A DNA stretch of 64,000 bases, taken from contig NC_033641.1 in assembly GCF_001540865.1 (NCBI RefSeq), positions 10,361,642 through 10,425,641 of the forward strand, in the 5' to 3' direction. A model generated the notes under the pieces. The model was not told the DNA's origin, made no database searches, and worked only from the letters and a program-made list of their open reading frames with translations. A program made the position numbers and the translations under genes. Origin of the DNA: Ananas comosus. Its lineage: Eukaryota > Streptophyta > Magnoliopsida > Poales > Bromeliaceae. Within the stretch, counting starts at the first letter, position 1. Each line of letters opens with the position of its first letter. Below are positions 10,089 through 22,768 of this stretch, one piece after another.

Positions 10089-13000
10089 ATGGCTACAAAT
10101 ATTCCATGTTTCACCCAATTCAACCACTTCCTTGGATCTGGAGGGAATTGGATTTGTAGAAATAGCTCATCCGTAGCCCTAATCGAAGGCGGGAATTGCC
10201 AGGCTATTGCGCCTCACTATCCTCGCATTCGATGCTCGTCGAGCTCTCACAACATCAACTCATTTCACAACAAGGACCCCTTCTTAAACCTCCACCCCGA
10301 AGTATCCTTGCTCCGAGGGGAGCAGCGCGAGAAGATGTTCAATCCTCGGAAGGATAGCTCGGTAAGTAATCCGGCCGAGAGCGTAAGGGATTCGTCCGAG
10401 AATGGCGACTACAATGAGGCCAAGATAAAAGTTATCGGTGTCGGAGGCGGGGGGTCGAATGCGGTGAATAGGATGATTGAGAGTGCGATGAAGGGCGTGG
10501 AGTTTTGGATAGTGAATACGGATATCCAGGCGATGAAGATGTCCCCCGTGTATCCCGAACACCGATTGCAAATAGGGCAGGAGCTGACTAGAGGTCTTGG
10601 GGCCGGGGGGAACCCGGATATTGGCATGAATGCCGCTAAAGAAAGCAAGCAGGCGATCGAGGAGGCTGTTTATGGCGCCGATATGGTCTTTGTAACGGTA
10701 AATTCATTACTCTTCGATGTCTATATGAAAATGTAGTTTTATTTATGATGTTCGTCGTTAGTTATTTATCACTGAGATTATTCTTCGTTGCTGTTGTCTG
10801 TAATATCATTTATATCTGTTGACATAGCGATGTTTATCATTATTCGCATTGTTATCGATATACCATTTCTGATAACAATGTATGGCTATTTCTGACTGTA
10901 TGCAGTAATGTACTACTATTTCCAATGCTACTATTACCTCAAGATAACATGATGTTTCCAAAAGCTGCTGCTTTATGGAGTAGAGAGACAATTCTAGAAG
11001 CCAGGCCAATAAGGCACTAACTCATCGCATTTTGATTAGAATAATCAATTCTGACAACCTTACGGTTTTATTCATTATTCGAATTGTGACGGCTTCGCAG
11101 TCTGGAATGGGTGGAGGAACTGGAACCGGCGGTGCTCCTGTAATTGCTGGAATTGCCAAGTCTCTAGGTATACTGACGGTGGGTATTGTCACAACACCAT
11201 TCTCATTTGAGGGCCGAAGAAGGGCGGTTCAGGCCCAGGAAGGGATAGCTGCTTTGCGAAATAGCGTCGATACACTCATTGTCATCCCTAATGACAAGCT
11301 GTTGACAGCTGTCTCTCCTAATACTCCTGTTACAGAAGCATTTAACATGGCCGATGACATTCTTCGACAGGGCGTTCGTGGCATCTCTGATATAATTACG
11401 GTATCATATTTCAAATCACTGCCCCTAATGTGTCCATTTAACTAATTTTGTTAACTAGCCATTTAGTTTATCTAGAGTTATAACCATACGTGTCTAATCA
11501 TTTATTTGCGGTCCATACAGTAACTCCACGGGCGTTAGTTAGTGGTTTTCATTGTTTGCAGGTACCTGGTTTGGTTAATGTTGACTTTGCTGATGTGCGA
11601 GCCATCATGGAAAATGCAGGTTCTTCTTTAATGGGTATTGGAACAGCAACAGGTACCTCAATAATGCATAATTATTTTCCTCTTTTTATGGGTTTTTATT
11701 AGAAGAATAATACTTGAGTACCAACTTATTTGAGAATGTGGTGATTTGCTAATCCTTGAATATTGTCAATTTCAACTTTTGCCTGCTAATATATGCCTGT
11801 TTTGTAAACACAACCCCACTGTGAAGTAAATGAACACGGACGTGTTAAGCAAGTTAATAGACAGGTTTGTTGCTTAAGATACATAAAAGGGATTCACTGT
11901 TACTGCTATGTGAAGCTTGTTAATTGTGCTGTCAATCATCTTTCTTTGTCATTAGCCATGAAAAGGAAAACAAAGCTTGGTAGCCTACGTATTGCCTACC
12001 AAAGTGTATAACAACATAATTCTAGTATTATGTCATGTAGCTAGCTATAAAGTTCACCTCTGCTGAATAAACGGAATATTATTTAGAGGTGCATTCCACT
12101 AGAGATTAATGTAGTACCTAAACATAACTTTGCAGGTAAGACAAGGGCAAGAGATGCTGCGTTAAATGCCATCCAGTCGCCTTTACTGGATATTGGAATT
12201 GAACGAGCTACAGGAATTGTGTGGAACATTACTGGAGGTAGTGACTTGACTTTGTATGAGGTATGCTGCATTTGTTGCTTCACTCGCCTGTGTACAAAAT
12301 GTTTCTATTCCAATGCTGTATATCTCTTCTAATTCGCTCTGGTAGGATACTAATGATGGTTTGTGCATAGTTTCCGTTGAAATAGAGACATCATTTTATG
12401 CCTATGTATCCAATATGCATAAAGAGCGGATTAGAGAGCTGTTTTTGTATCTTCTTGATCGTTTTCACTCTTCTCCTCCTTGTTGGTGCTTAAATTATCA
12501 TGCGCAGAAATTTGAAGTCTTGTGAAAAAGAAAAAACCAATCTGTTGTGCATGTTAAGAGGAGATATAAGAAAATTCTTAGCAATCTATGGTTTTTTTTC
12601 CTCGAAAAAGAAAAGAAAAAATAATAATTAGCATCTTCCTTTGGCTACAGTGGGCGAAGAAATGGGTACAATAGTCTAAATTACCTTCCATTCCTATAAA
12701 ACATGTAACAAAGTGCCCTTGTTTTGATATTGCTGTTCTGTTTCTCCAATATTTAAATTTGTGGTCTGTAACTTCCTAATAACAGTTTTTTTCTTTTTTT
12801 TCTTTTCCCTGGGCCTGTGTAAGACGCTTCTGTTAGCATACTTTCTTGTTTCTATGGTTGTGTAATTCGTCTATTTCTTGATTATTTTCAGGTAAATGCT
12901 GCAGCAGAAATAATTTATGACCTTGTCGATCCAAGTGCTAATCTAATATTTGGAGCTGTGATCGACCCATCACTCAGTGGTCAAGTAAGTTGACAATCTC

Positions 13001-13455
13001 CTAAATCATACTGCGCTTATTTGGGAACTGCAACGAACTTTATCACTAAATGGGAGAAAGGCCTTACAGTATCAATTTGTAGTAGGATATAAATTTAGGA
13101 ACCTAATTGAAAGTATAACAATGTAAAATATCACTGATCACCGAGTTTAGCGGTAGGATAAAAACTTGACTATTCATCTCAATGCAGGTGAGCATAACTC
13201 TCATTGCTACCGGCTTCAAACGCCAAGACGAATTGGAAGGCCGAACCGCAAAGGTATATATGCCTTCGCTTGTTGTCTGCTAACTTAATTTTAGCGTCAG
13301 TCCTGTTTAGTAAATCACGTCTCTTAACAAACGGCTCGCAGGGAGATAATATCGGGATAAACCGGCGGCCATCTTCATCTTCCACTGAAGAGAACTTTGT
13401 GGAGATCCCCGAGTTTCTGCGGCGAAAGGGACCTTCTCGCTTTCCACGAGTTTGA
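10089..13455 (+). CDS. FTSZ2: Plastid division protein FtsZ2
   Basis: Seven exons in frame: 10089-10697, 11101-11400, 11562-11652, 12136-12260, 12892-12984, 13188-13253, 13342-13455, giving about 465 residues. The ATG at 10089 (AAAAATGGCT) is preferred over an in-frame GTG/ATG run further left. Residues 1-105 are a transit peptide and spacer. The tubulin-like GTPase starts with [18 protein letters not shown]. The signature [10 protein letters not shown] is at about residues 207-216 and the T7-loop region reads [11 protein letters not shown]. The C-terminal [17 protein letters not shown] is the motif that distinguishes FtsZ2 from FtsZ1 and binds ARC6. FtsZ2 polymerises with FtsZ1 into the stromal Z ring that divides chloroplasts. 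VTSGMGGG replaces the commoner VTAGMGGG. The Arabidopsis homologue has 478 residues. Confidence 0.96.
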
Positions 13456-14894
13456 TAGGTTTATGTTCTTGTATGTATTTGTTTCTTCTTGTTCTGTCCC
13501 AGCTCTTGTAATACAATATAATCTTCTCTCATACCTTTCCCTGTAATTTTTCCTCTTTTTTATCCATATAAAATAGACACAGTGCTTGTTGTCGAGGTTA
13601 TGAACAAGTTCGAGTACCACCAAGCTGTTTCTGATGCAGTTGTTTCTGATAATGAAACATTCTGTGGATGAAAATGATTATTCCAACCAGTCATGTAGCT
13701 TTCATTCCGCACCTCATTCAACTAAAATTGCATACATTGTAGAGATTGCTTTTCTATGACATATTGCATGATTAACCTTGTGAATTAATTTGTTCATACT
13801 TGCATGCATGGCACGTTATTCTTGTATGCATTGATGTATATACAAGGCCTAAAGGTTTTTGATTGGTTGATGAATGCTATATAACATATAACATGCCATG
13901 ATCTGCCAATACATTAATAACATTATTAGTATCTATGTACGGTTTTGTAATTCGTTGATGCAGGATTATCTTGTTATTTATCATTAAATTGTTCATCTTG
14001 TCTTATTTACTATATGCCCTCGCTGAGTTGGACAATGTAGGTCGATCTTGTCGTTTATTATTAAACTGTTTATCATGATTCTAACATATTCGGTCGCTAC
14101 GTACACAGATTTTGTGACACTGACTTATTGGCACTGGCATGTAGTGTATGAGAAGTAAATAAAGAATTAATTTAGTGGTACAGAGACTTTTCCATCTTGG
14201 AGCAGAATATTCTGATTATCCAAACATATAATTTGAACACCAATAAAGACAGTGTCAGGTTGCTGACGTGTAGTCGTTCCCGTCAATTATTGCCTGGTCT
14301 GTAGCCGGTCTATTAAACTCCAAATGCTATAAATTCAAACTATATTACTTATTAAAATACTAGCACAACTAATTAAAAAAAAAGCTTTAAATCGTTACAT
14401 ATGATTTTACAACACCTAAAAATGTGCCTAAACAAAGTATAATTTTTAATATCTTTAGTATAACGAACAGTAATTGTTTTAGCCCACTTAAAATTTGTAT
14501 TCAAATTTCAAAATTTCTCCCATCCTACGTAAATTCCACCAATGACAGTGGGCCTTGCGCAAATACGAAGGCGAAGATCCTCTGCATCATATGACGTACA
14601 ATAATTAATGCTAAAATAATAATATAATAATATCCTTCTTACGTTCTCTCGACCAGTTTAATTTTTTAAATTTAATAAGCAAAACTAACCAATTACGTTT
14701 CTGGAAAATTGGTGTCGTACCAATTTTCTACAACCCGATTTGCAGCGAACGTGCTGAACCGTCAAGCAAGTGGCGGGGTGGGCCATGAGAACGGCGGGCC
14801 CGGGTCCAAACTGCCTATAAATATCCAACCCTTCCTCACTCTCCTCACTCACTTTTCCGTTTCTGTTGTGCTTTGGAGCGAGCGCGCGACGACG
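13456..14894. other. Intergenic region between FtsZ2 and ACR12
   Basis: The first 200 bases are likely the FtsZ2 3' untranslated region. The rest is AT-rich and carries no convincing coding frame. Its right end is the ACR12 promoter, with a TATA box listed separately. Confidence 0.5.
14816..14823 (+). promoter_or_regulatory. TATA box of ACR12
   Basis: TATAAATA lies 72 bases upstream of the ATG at 14895, placing the transcription start near 14845. It follows a GC-rich stretch containing GGGCCCGGG. Confidence 0.6.
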
Positions 14895-17800
14895 ATGGCT
14901 CTCGCTGCTCGTTTCTTCCTCTTCTCCTCCCCTCGCTCTCTCTCCTCCTCCGCTTCCGCTTCGCTCCCCCCTCTCCCCCGCTCCCCCACTCCCCACCTAG
15001 GGTTAGTGCTTCGCCGCTCCCGATCCGACCGCCTCGATCTCCCCGACGCCTCTCTCTTCTCCCACGGATCAATCTCCCATGGCGGCGGATCACTCCCTCG
15101 GAAGATCCGCTGGTAAGTGATCGTTCATTTATTTCGTTCATGAGCTCGGATTTGTGTTTCTACGGTTTCTTCTCAAGCATTTGTGATCGAATGAGGTGTG
15201 ATTGCTTCGTTCTCTCTGGTTTCTTTACTTCGTTGCTCTTTGGTGTATGGAGACTCTTCGATCGGTGGTTCTGATTCTATTCTTGTTCGATTGGGTTATT
15301 GATCGCTTAGAATAAGTTTTCTTATCTGGTTACTGTGGAGTTAGGCCTTTTCATGTCCTTTGGCATGCTTCTTCGTTACTAATTGTGCACTTGTCATCCG
15401 AAGGTCGTCTCGATTTGAAGAATTTATTTGATTATATTGATTTTATTGATTTTATCTCTTGATTGTTTTACGGTTGAAGGTTTTCAGAGATGTTTACATT
15501 CTTTGTTTCATCGAGAACTTCTGTTTGTGTACGAGAGATTTCTCTAGCTGGTTGAGATAACGTTTTGCGGACGATCGGAGTGCTACATCGCATTTTATGT
15601 GTTAATTATTGCATATATTGCATGTCGGCAGTTCAATTAGTGTTCCTGACTATATCTTGAGAGAATAATGCAGGATTGGTCCTCAATTTTCTGGCAATTC
15701 GGCAGAAACATTGGGATCTTCCTCCTCGGTATGCAATGGATCGTCAGTATTATCTGTTGTTTGTTTGTCAGAGCAATTTATTTCCTCATGGTTAGATTAG
15801 TTGAACTACTAGATCATAATTATCATCTTGGCTATTTTTTTTCCTACTATATAGGATCAGCTAGAGAAGAACAACTCAAACTCGAACGTTCTATAGAAGA
15901 GTTGCTTGATTTACACTATTCGGTCAACCTGTTTTTGACCCTATAGGAAATTGTATGCTGCTTTAGTTTTTGAATTTTATCATATATCCAAAGACAGCCT
16001 ATGGTGTCACTGTTTGAATTTGCACAATTAATGTTCCTAAGAAACTAAAGAAGATCTGAAACACATACTAACAATTGAAACACATGATTGTATGATAAGT
16101 ATCACTTCCAATGGCCGGTGATGTTCATGTAAGTGTTTATTTAGTACTGACTGGATATATTACCGATTGGATAGCCATAGATATGATATAAAGTTATGGA
16201 TTGATCTTGTATTTGCTGTTTATACTTGTGGAGAAATCATTAGTTGAAATCTAGAGATAACTTTGAGAAAACTTGTGAAGTGAATAGTTCAGTTGGTTTT
16301 AATGGTTAAACGGAACCAGTTCTAATTAGTAACGCTTGCTTGTATGTCCTCACTTTATCTAGCCATTTTAGCAGCATCCTTTAGTAGTAGTAGTTCGGAT
16401 TTTTATATGGAAAGGGTAAAATGATTCCTGTTTTCTAATGTTACATTCTCTCAGGAACCTGACGAGGATACTGATTCAGTTCCAATGCCGATAGTTTTGA
16501 TCGATCAAGATTCAGATCCTGATGCAACAATCGTTCAGCTCAGTTTTGGGGACCGTCTAGGGGCACTACTTGATACGGTGAAGTTGCTCTTTGTCATTTG
16601 TTTCTAGCTGAAGAAACTTGATATAGTGAAGTTACTCTTTGTCATTTGTTTCTAGCTGAAGATACTTGATATGGTGAGGTTACTCTTTGTCATTTTTCTC
16701 TAGCTGAAGATACTTGACACGGTGAAGTTACTCTTTGTCATTTTTCTCTAGCTGAAGAGATACCAATTTGTTCGGTTATTTTTCTTCAACTGCATTCCAA
16801 ATATTTGTCCTACTACAGAAGGAAAATATGTATTATTTTCCATTTGACATTAGAAGAATCTTTTGTAGCATATTTAGGAAATGCAACTTCTGAATACCTT
16901 TTTTCAATCTTCAATATGTTGTTGTTCAATTGATTAGGACAATGTGAAATTCTTAGATCTTGGTTCCCTGGTCTTCAGATGAAAGCACTCACAGACCTGG
17001 GACTTCATGTGACCAAGGGATCTGTGACAGCTAATGAATTTGTTGTGCGGACAAAGTTTTTTATCACGCAGATGTGAGTCTTTATACATTTTTTTTTTTG
17101 CTTTTTTTCGTTAACTTATCTTAATAATGTTTATTCTTCATTTGAAATGTTCTAAAGAAAGTTGGATCTGTCGTACCTTTATTAGTTTGCTTTGTATATA
17201 CCATTTGATTTCTTAAAATTCATGTGGTGAGTGTGCCTAGAATCGTCAGTATAAAAGAGTTCTTACTACACACATAAAAATGGCTGTGTAATGTGGATGT
17301 AATCTTTAATGTTATATCCCATAGGATTATTACTTTAGAGAATCTGAACGTAAGTATGTCAACATTCCAGGGGGCGAAAGATTGTAGATCCTGACATATT
17401 GGAAAGAATTCGGCTTACCATAATCAGCAACCTGCTGAAGTATCATCCAGTACGCTTTTAGTGACGCTGCTGGTTCTTTGAAAAGCTATATGTAGGTTGC
17501 ATTACTTTTAATTGTCTGTATTTTCATCTATCTGCAGGAATCCAGTGAGAAGTTGGCAATGGGTGAAATATTCGGAATAAAGCCTCCAGTGAAGGTAATT
17601 AGTTCTAATAATTCAGCATTTCTCTCATTTTCGTTAGTTTAACTATACTGATGGAAAGCTGCTATTATGTCTGTGAGATCGTATCCTATGTTCAGGAGTT
17701 TTGTTCTGTTCTAGCTTTAAGCAAAAATAGATGATTATTACTTATCTCTTGTTCATTTGGTAGAAAAACTGAGAGTTAACACTGGGTAATGATTTCTGGA

Positions 17801-19079
17801 CATTTGGCCCTAAAATTGGATGTTTACATGATATTCTCTTTTAATCTCTTGATTGGCAGCTTGATGTTGAACTTGCAACACACATACATCTGGAACATGA
17901 TGGACCCAAAAGAAGGTTTGTTACATTTCACACTTCTATTCTTTTAGCTATGCATTTATGATCATAAAGTCTAATATGGGTACAGACACCACTATATTTA
18001 GTTGTTTGAGAATGAGCTATGACCAGAAGTTCTTGATTACTTTCATATGAACTATTTCAAATTTCCTTTCACTTCTTTAGCTGTAAGTTGTCATGGTAGT
18101 CATCTGAATCTGCTCTAAGGTTGGAATGCCATTCTATACCAGCAACCGGTTATGTTAGTAAAGTTAAATCCTCTAGATAACGTCGTGGGCATTTAGTTCT
18201 ACATACCTGCAGATTTCAGTGTGTATCTTATCAAGCTATTTCATATTCACTTATAGCATATTTCTCGACTGCTTTATCACACTATGACATGTGTCATTTA
18301 CTCGGGCAGTCGCTAGCGTTTGAAGTCATAAAAATAGGGAACTGTGTGGAGGCCTAAATGAAACATGAAAACAGAGGCGAATGTCAAATTCATACTTAGA
18401 TTTCATAATGTATATCATTTACAGCGAGGAAAAAGCTGGTTTTTCCTCATGTCAAGGCAACTTTGAAACACAGAAAGTCATGTGTTTTCTTTTTTTTTTT
18501 TTCATAGGCCGAAGGAAGTAATTATTTTGCTTTGCATGTATTCTCCAGCTTGCTTTACATTGAGACAGCTGATCGACCTGGACTACTGCTCGAGATCATC
18601 AAAGTTATAACAGATGTAAATTTAGATGTGGAATCAGCTGAAATAGACACCGAAGTATGTTTGCTTCTGATTTCTCTGTTCAAAAACAAGGATATTCCAC
18701 AAGCATTTTTTGTCATTCTTAATTATTGTAATTTGCAGGGTCTCATAGCTAAGGAGAAGTTCCACGTGAGCTACAGAGGCGCGGCATTGACCGACCCCTT
18801 ATCTCAGGTCAGGTTATCTTATCTTATAACTAGTTCTTTCAACTTCGTTTTTACAGGGAATAATTATATGGTTTCCATTATGAGAGAGTTGATGTTGCTA
18901 TGATTACTGTAGACAACATCTAAAACATCTCTTAAGTTTGATCAAGAAGTGGACAATTTGAGCTTTACATTTTTTTTTTTTCTTGGCATAATTTTAAGGG
19001 GCTTGTGTTGTCTCAGCTGCTGGTTAACTGTCTCCGCTATTACCTCCGAAGGCCTGAAACGGATGAAGGCAGCTACTGA
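14895..19079 (+). CDS. ACR12: ACT domain-containing protein ACR12, plastid
   Basis: Ten exons in frame: 14895-15112, 15674-15728, 16455-16577, 16979-17073, 17371-17449, 17538-17594, 17860-17915, 18549-18654, 18739-18807, 19017-19079, giving 306 residues (Arabidopsis ACR12 has about 301). Residues 1-75 form a Ser/Leu/Pro-rich transit peptide. The first ACT domain contains [20 protein letters not shown] and [14 protein letters not shown]. The second contains [19 protein letters not shown] and [16 protein letters not shown]. The C terminus [11 protein letters not shown] is the usual ACR11/12 ending. ACR11 and ACR12 are non-enzymatic ACT proteins of the plastid; ACR11 is known to act on ferredoxin-dependent glutamine synthesis (GLN2, Fd-GOGAT), and the ACR12 role is less clear. 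The wording VLIDQDSDP and [10 protein letters not shown] points to ACR12. Intron 3 starts with a tandem repeat that duplicates the splice donor. Confidence 0.93.
16568..16761. repeat. 48-bp tandem repeat spanning the exon 3 donor of ACR12
   Basis: About four copies with period 48. GTGAAG/GTGAGG words start at 16578, 16626, 16674 and 16722, each preceded by a version of ACTTGATACG, which is the end of exon 3. Each unit continues with 'TACTCTTTGTCATTT' and 'CTAGCTGAAGA'. The first GTGAAG is the real donor; the others copy its context. Confidence 0.85.
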
Positions 19080-20070
19080 CACAGTACCTCAGCAATTCAG
19101 TAACACAAATGGAAGGATCCAAGAATTTTAAGCAGGTCAACTTCCATTCTTCCCTTAAAGAAACTGATTTCTGTAACTCCTTACCACGTATCTCACCTTC
19201 TTACTTTTTACAACATGTGTTCGATTCGGATTCTGATCTTACCTAGTAACTCTCAATTGTTGGACATTGTTTACACCGATTTAGGAGCTAGCTGAAAGGC
19301 TTTTGCCATTGGCTGCTTCTGGATGTAACAATTGTTACATTTCAATTCAATTGTTGGTAAATGATGGGCCATAGTTTTAATTCGCCTCCATTTGAAGTAT
19401 TGTTTGTAAGTCTGAGCAAACAGAGCGTTAGAATAGCCTCTTCTGTTTGTTGGAGTTGGGTGGGCCATCGGCAAAACGGAAACCTTAACCTCTGCATTCC
19501 CTGCGTAGAATGTGGAGTGGGCACTTGTGCCTATTTGAATTTGTTGAGCTATTAGGCAAGATACTGCCTTGCCTATTTGAATTTGTTGAGCTATTAGGCC
19601 AGATACTGCCTAAGATCTGTTCCTACAGGAAACCCAAGTTAGTGCTATTGCCAATTGGTTGCCGATCTCTGATTCATGCCTATAGTTATCGATCTAAGAT
19701 TATAGTGTGTTGATTGAGAAAGAGCTTAAAAGTTTCAATAGCTATAACCTGTTACTTTTGTTAGAATTCTGTTTTTTGCTTGTGTAGTTTTGTATATTCC
19801 CAGGAGGAGGTAGTCCAAGTGAAGATGTAGGGAGCACTTTATCAACCTGTTGTTTAATAGTTAATTAAATGCGTAGTCCAAAGGAAAAGAACCTTCTAAT
19901 TTTCATAAATAACAAAAACTTCATTTTTTTAAGATCCTTAGTTATAAGTAGGTAGAAGCAGAATATTTTACAATGATATTTTTGCTTGGCGAAAAACATG
20001 AAATAGAGGCTAACTGTGACCACAACTTCAGAATCATATCTGTCTAGTAGTTGCATCAAACTCTTCTAGC
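19080..20070. other. ACR12 3' region and convergent spacer
   Basis: Probably contains the ACR12 3' untranslated region and the 3' end of the convergent TBL transcript. A 42-bp perfect-but-one-base tandem duplication lies at 19528-19611. No gene is evident. Confidence 0.5.
19528..19611. repeat. Two-copy 42-bp tandem duplication
   Basis: Copies 19528-19569 and 19570-19611 begin TGCCTATTTGAATTTGTTG and differ at a single base (AGGCAAG versus AGGCCAG). The near identity implies a recent duplication. Confidence 0.9.
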
Positions 20071-21915
20071 TTAGTTATTGGGAGTGGAGTAGAATAGAGC
20101 GTAGAGCATCTCATTCCAAGCATCTGGGACTCCCGGCAAGCACCAGTGGCAACAATCGGAAACCAGGAATTCGGTATTGCTATGCTGCTCTTGCCCGCCA
20201 TGAGCCCTCGTGGCGTAGATTGAAGGATGACCGTCCTGACGGAGAGCCGCCATGCTCGTGATTTCTTGGAGGTACACTGGAAAGATCATCTTCTTCAACA
20301 CTTCCCTCAGCACCACCAGCTGCCCCGCAACACGCTGGCTGTGGCCCAAGTACGCCAGGGGTTCCCTCTGCTTGTAGCATTGCCACCCGTTTATCCTATT
20401 TAACCCAGCCACCCCATTAATGACTTTAGTTACTACTCAATAGTCGATCAGATTCTATATGACGAGTGTCTTGTACCTGTTGTGGCGCGGCGACGAGCTT
20501 CGGAAGATGACCGTAGCTCTTCGAGGGTCTAAATTCAGGTCCACCCACTTAGCCCAAGTTGTTAGACCCTTCTCATACGCAACCATAGGGTTCAGATTTG
20601 TGAATACCCTTCCCCCTTCCTCGTAAAAATCCCACCTTCCAAAGCCCAGAAAATTTACTATTGTGTTATTTTGTTATTCATTATCTACGGCCTCCTTCAT
20701 TGATAGATTCATCAAGGAAAACAGAAAAGAGAGTAGAAAAAATAATAATAATAAATTAGGTGAGACTAGAAATCTTATTACGAGCTCCATTTTCCGGAGT
20801 GAGTCCACCAGTGAGCAGAATCGAACACAAGGACATCGACCCCACGCCAGTGCTTTGCGTTCTCTTCAATGCAATCCAAGCACAGGACTCTCTTGTTCTC
20901 CTCTTCTTCCTTCAATTCGACTAAAAGAGGAGCCCATGAGAACTCAATGGACGCCTCAAAATCCTGCAATCAACCCACACATCATTTGTTACCTCTGTTT
21001 CGAGATGTAATTACCAGATCGAGCTAGTAGTAAACTTATACCTTGGCCTGGAATGCTATGGTAGATGGGCCATTGGAATAAACCATTTTTCTCTCATTGG
21101 GTATTACTGCTTCTACTAAGCAAACAAGGGATTCCCATTGATTCCTCATTATAGAATCCCCCACCAGCATCACCCTTTTCCCTCTGATTCTGTTGAGGAA
21201 ATCCAGTGCATTGAACCTAAAGATACGCACCACTTTGGTTAGCCGAGTCGCACCACATGATTTTGAGCTTCCTAGGCACTAACGAGAAGTCCTTTCTTTT
21301 TGCTATAAAAATAAAAGAATTTAGTTTAGAGCTTTTGCTTTTAAGATTCAGAACCTTATTTTTTAACTCCCAACCGCCGCCAAAAAGTTCAAGACTTTTC
21401 TTAATGATAAAGTTATTAATATATAGAATCACCCATGTTTCCCATGTTTCCGTAGTAAAAATTATTTATCCAATTATTAATTTTTTATTTCTCAAATACT
21501 TGACTATCGAAGAGAAGCTGCTCTTGAAACTAGGCCAAATAGTTCCGCCGCCGTGGAACTATGTTTACCTCGGAATAGAGCAGTGCTGTGGCTTCCACCG
21601 CCACCTCTGGTAGTCGGAATCCGGCCGGCCATTGAGCTGACAGCTGAATTGAGTACTAAGGTAGGGGCAGCTGGCTTCATAGAGAGGATACGACGCGTCG
21701 AACACCCACTCACCAATCGACAGATCGCAGTCGGTCGCAAACGGCGGCTGGTTCTGATTAATCTTTTCGATCGCGTCCTCTTTCTCTCCTCCCCACCTGA
21801 AATTGTCCATGGTTAGGTGATCAGATAGAGAAGCTCTTGCCATTGTGAAGAACACATTGGTGAGGCATAAGAAGAAGAATAGTGATGTTGGGTGGAGGTT
21901 TAATTCTCTAGCCAT
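20071..21915 (-). CDS. PMR5/TBL-family protein (trichome birefringence-like, predicted wall polysaccharide O-acetyltransferase)
   Basis: Five exons on the minus strand: 21569-21915, 21042-21216, 20782-20963, 20477-20635, 20071-20395, giving 395 residues. A hydrophobic signal anchor ([17 protein letters not shown]) lies near the N terminus. The PMR5N-type Cys-rich region follows ([20 protein letters not shown]…CPYL…[11 protein letters not shown]…WRWKP). The GDS motif ([16 protein letters not shown]) has its nucleophile at about Ser137. [18 protein letters not shown] is present. The C-terminal [16 protein letters not shown] gives the DxxH pair at about Asp368/His371. Family members act in the Golgi and acetylate wall polysaccharides. 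[19 protein letters not shown] suggests the PMR5/TBL37-45 side of the family, but the exact orthologue is not assigned. The start at 21915 is chosen because a TATA box lies at 21990-21997, downstream of the alternative ATG at 22029. Confidence 0.9.
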
Positions 21916-21989
21916 TAACTGGCAATGGACTGAATTAGATTGGATGTGGGGTGCAAGTGAGCTTTGTTTAGATGAATCGTAAGCTTGTT

Positions 21990-21997
21990 TTATATAG
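21990..21997 (-). promoter_or_regulatory. TATA box of the TBL gene
   Basis: TATATAAA on the minus strand, about 75 bases upstream of the ATG at 21915. It lies between the two candidate ATGs and so decides against the upstream one. Confidence 0.6.
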
Positions 21998-22163
21998 TTG
22001 GAGGATGCATGGTTACTGCTTTTGTTCATTATAACTGATGAGGCGCCGAAACTTGCGGGGAGACGTGGAGTTTTTCTTTTTGCTCATCCCCGTGATGCAA
22101 AGGAATTGAGATGTCTTGTTTTCTTATTGAGTGTGTTGGCCACGAGCACACCAACATGGCTGG

Positions 22164-22202
<39 letters not shown>

Positions 22203-22768
22203 AAGAAGCACTTTTTGTTGGGCATAGAGAATTTTTCTGCACCCATCAATCATTGTTTACTAAATATTTGCAGTCCTAGGAAACGTTCTGGTAGAACAAA
22301 ACAGTACGAATCTGACCAACTTTACCATATGAACACTAACCACTGTTTATCCCTGATTCCTAGAACAGCTTCCCTACTGGAAACTTGCAACCCATGTACC
22401 CGAAAAGCTATACCAAAATTTATTATCAAAATTTTCAAATAAAAAAAAATGTATTTGTTATAAGGGGTAAAATGAAAGTGTTCAATTTAAGCAATAATTT
22501 ACTACAATTTTTGCCTGGCTCCTGAGTTTTTATGCACTCTCGAATCACAAACCAGCCCATTTCCTCCTTCCAACCTCTCTCTCTCCCTCTATCTCTGTTC
22601 TTTTGAACCTTCAATAATGTAGTTAGTCATCGAATTAAATGCCATATTGAACACAATTAAGATATCTGGAATTACAAACAACAAACTCAGAAGTCGTAAA
22701 TCTTATTTGCTTAATAAATATGTTTGCGAATAACAGTCAAATCAAGCGCTTGGTCACAAATTTAGATT
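21998..22768. other. Spacer between TBL and alpha/beta hydrolase 1
   Basis: TBL promoter sequence with a (GA)n microsatellite at 22166-22198, followed by the likely 3' untranslated region of the next minus-strand gene. No coding frame is supported. Confidence 0.5.
22166..22198. repeat. (GA)n microsatellite upstream of TBL
   Basis: About 33 bases of uninterrupted GA, roughly 170 bases upstream of the TBL TATA box. Confidence 0.9.

Noticed and set aside
16568..16761. CRISPR-like array (regular 48-base period)
   Set aside because: Units are contiguous tandem copies without unique spacers, inside a plant intron.
21916..22029. Upstream in-frame ATG (22029) as the TBL start
   Set aside because: The TATATAAA box at 21990-21997 lies downstream of it, and the ATG at 21915 has better context and leads straight into the signal anchor.
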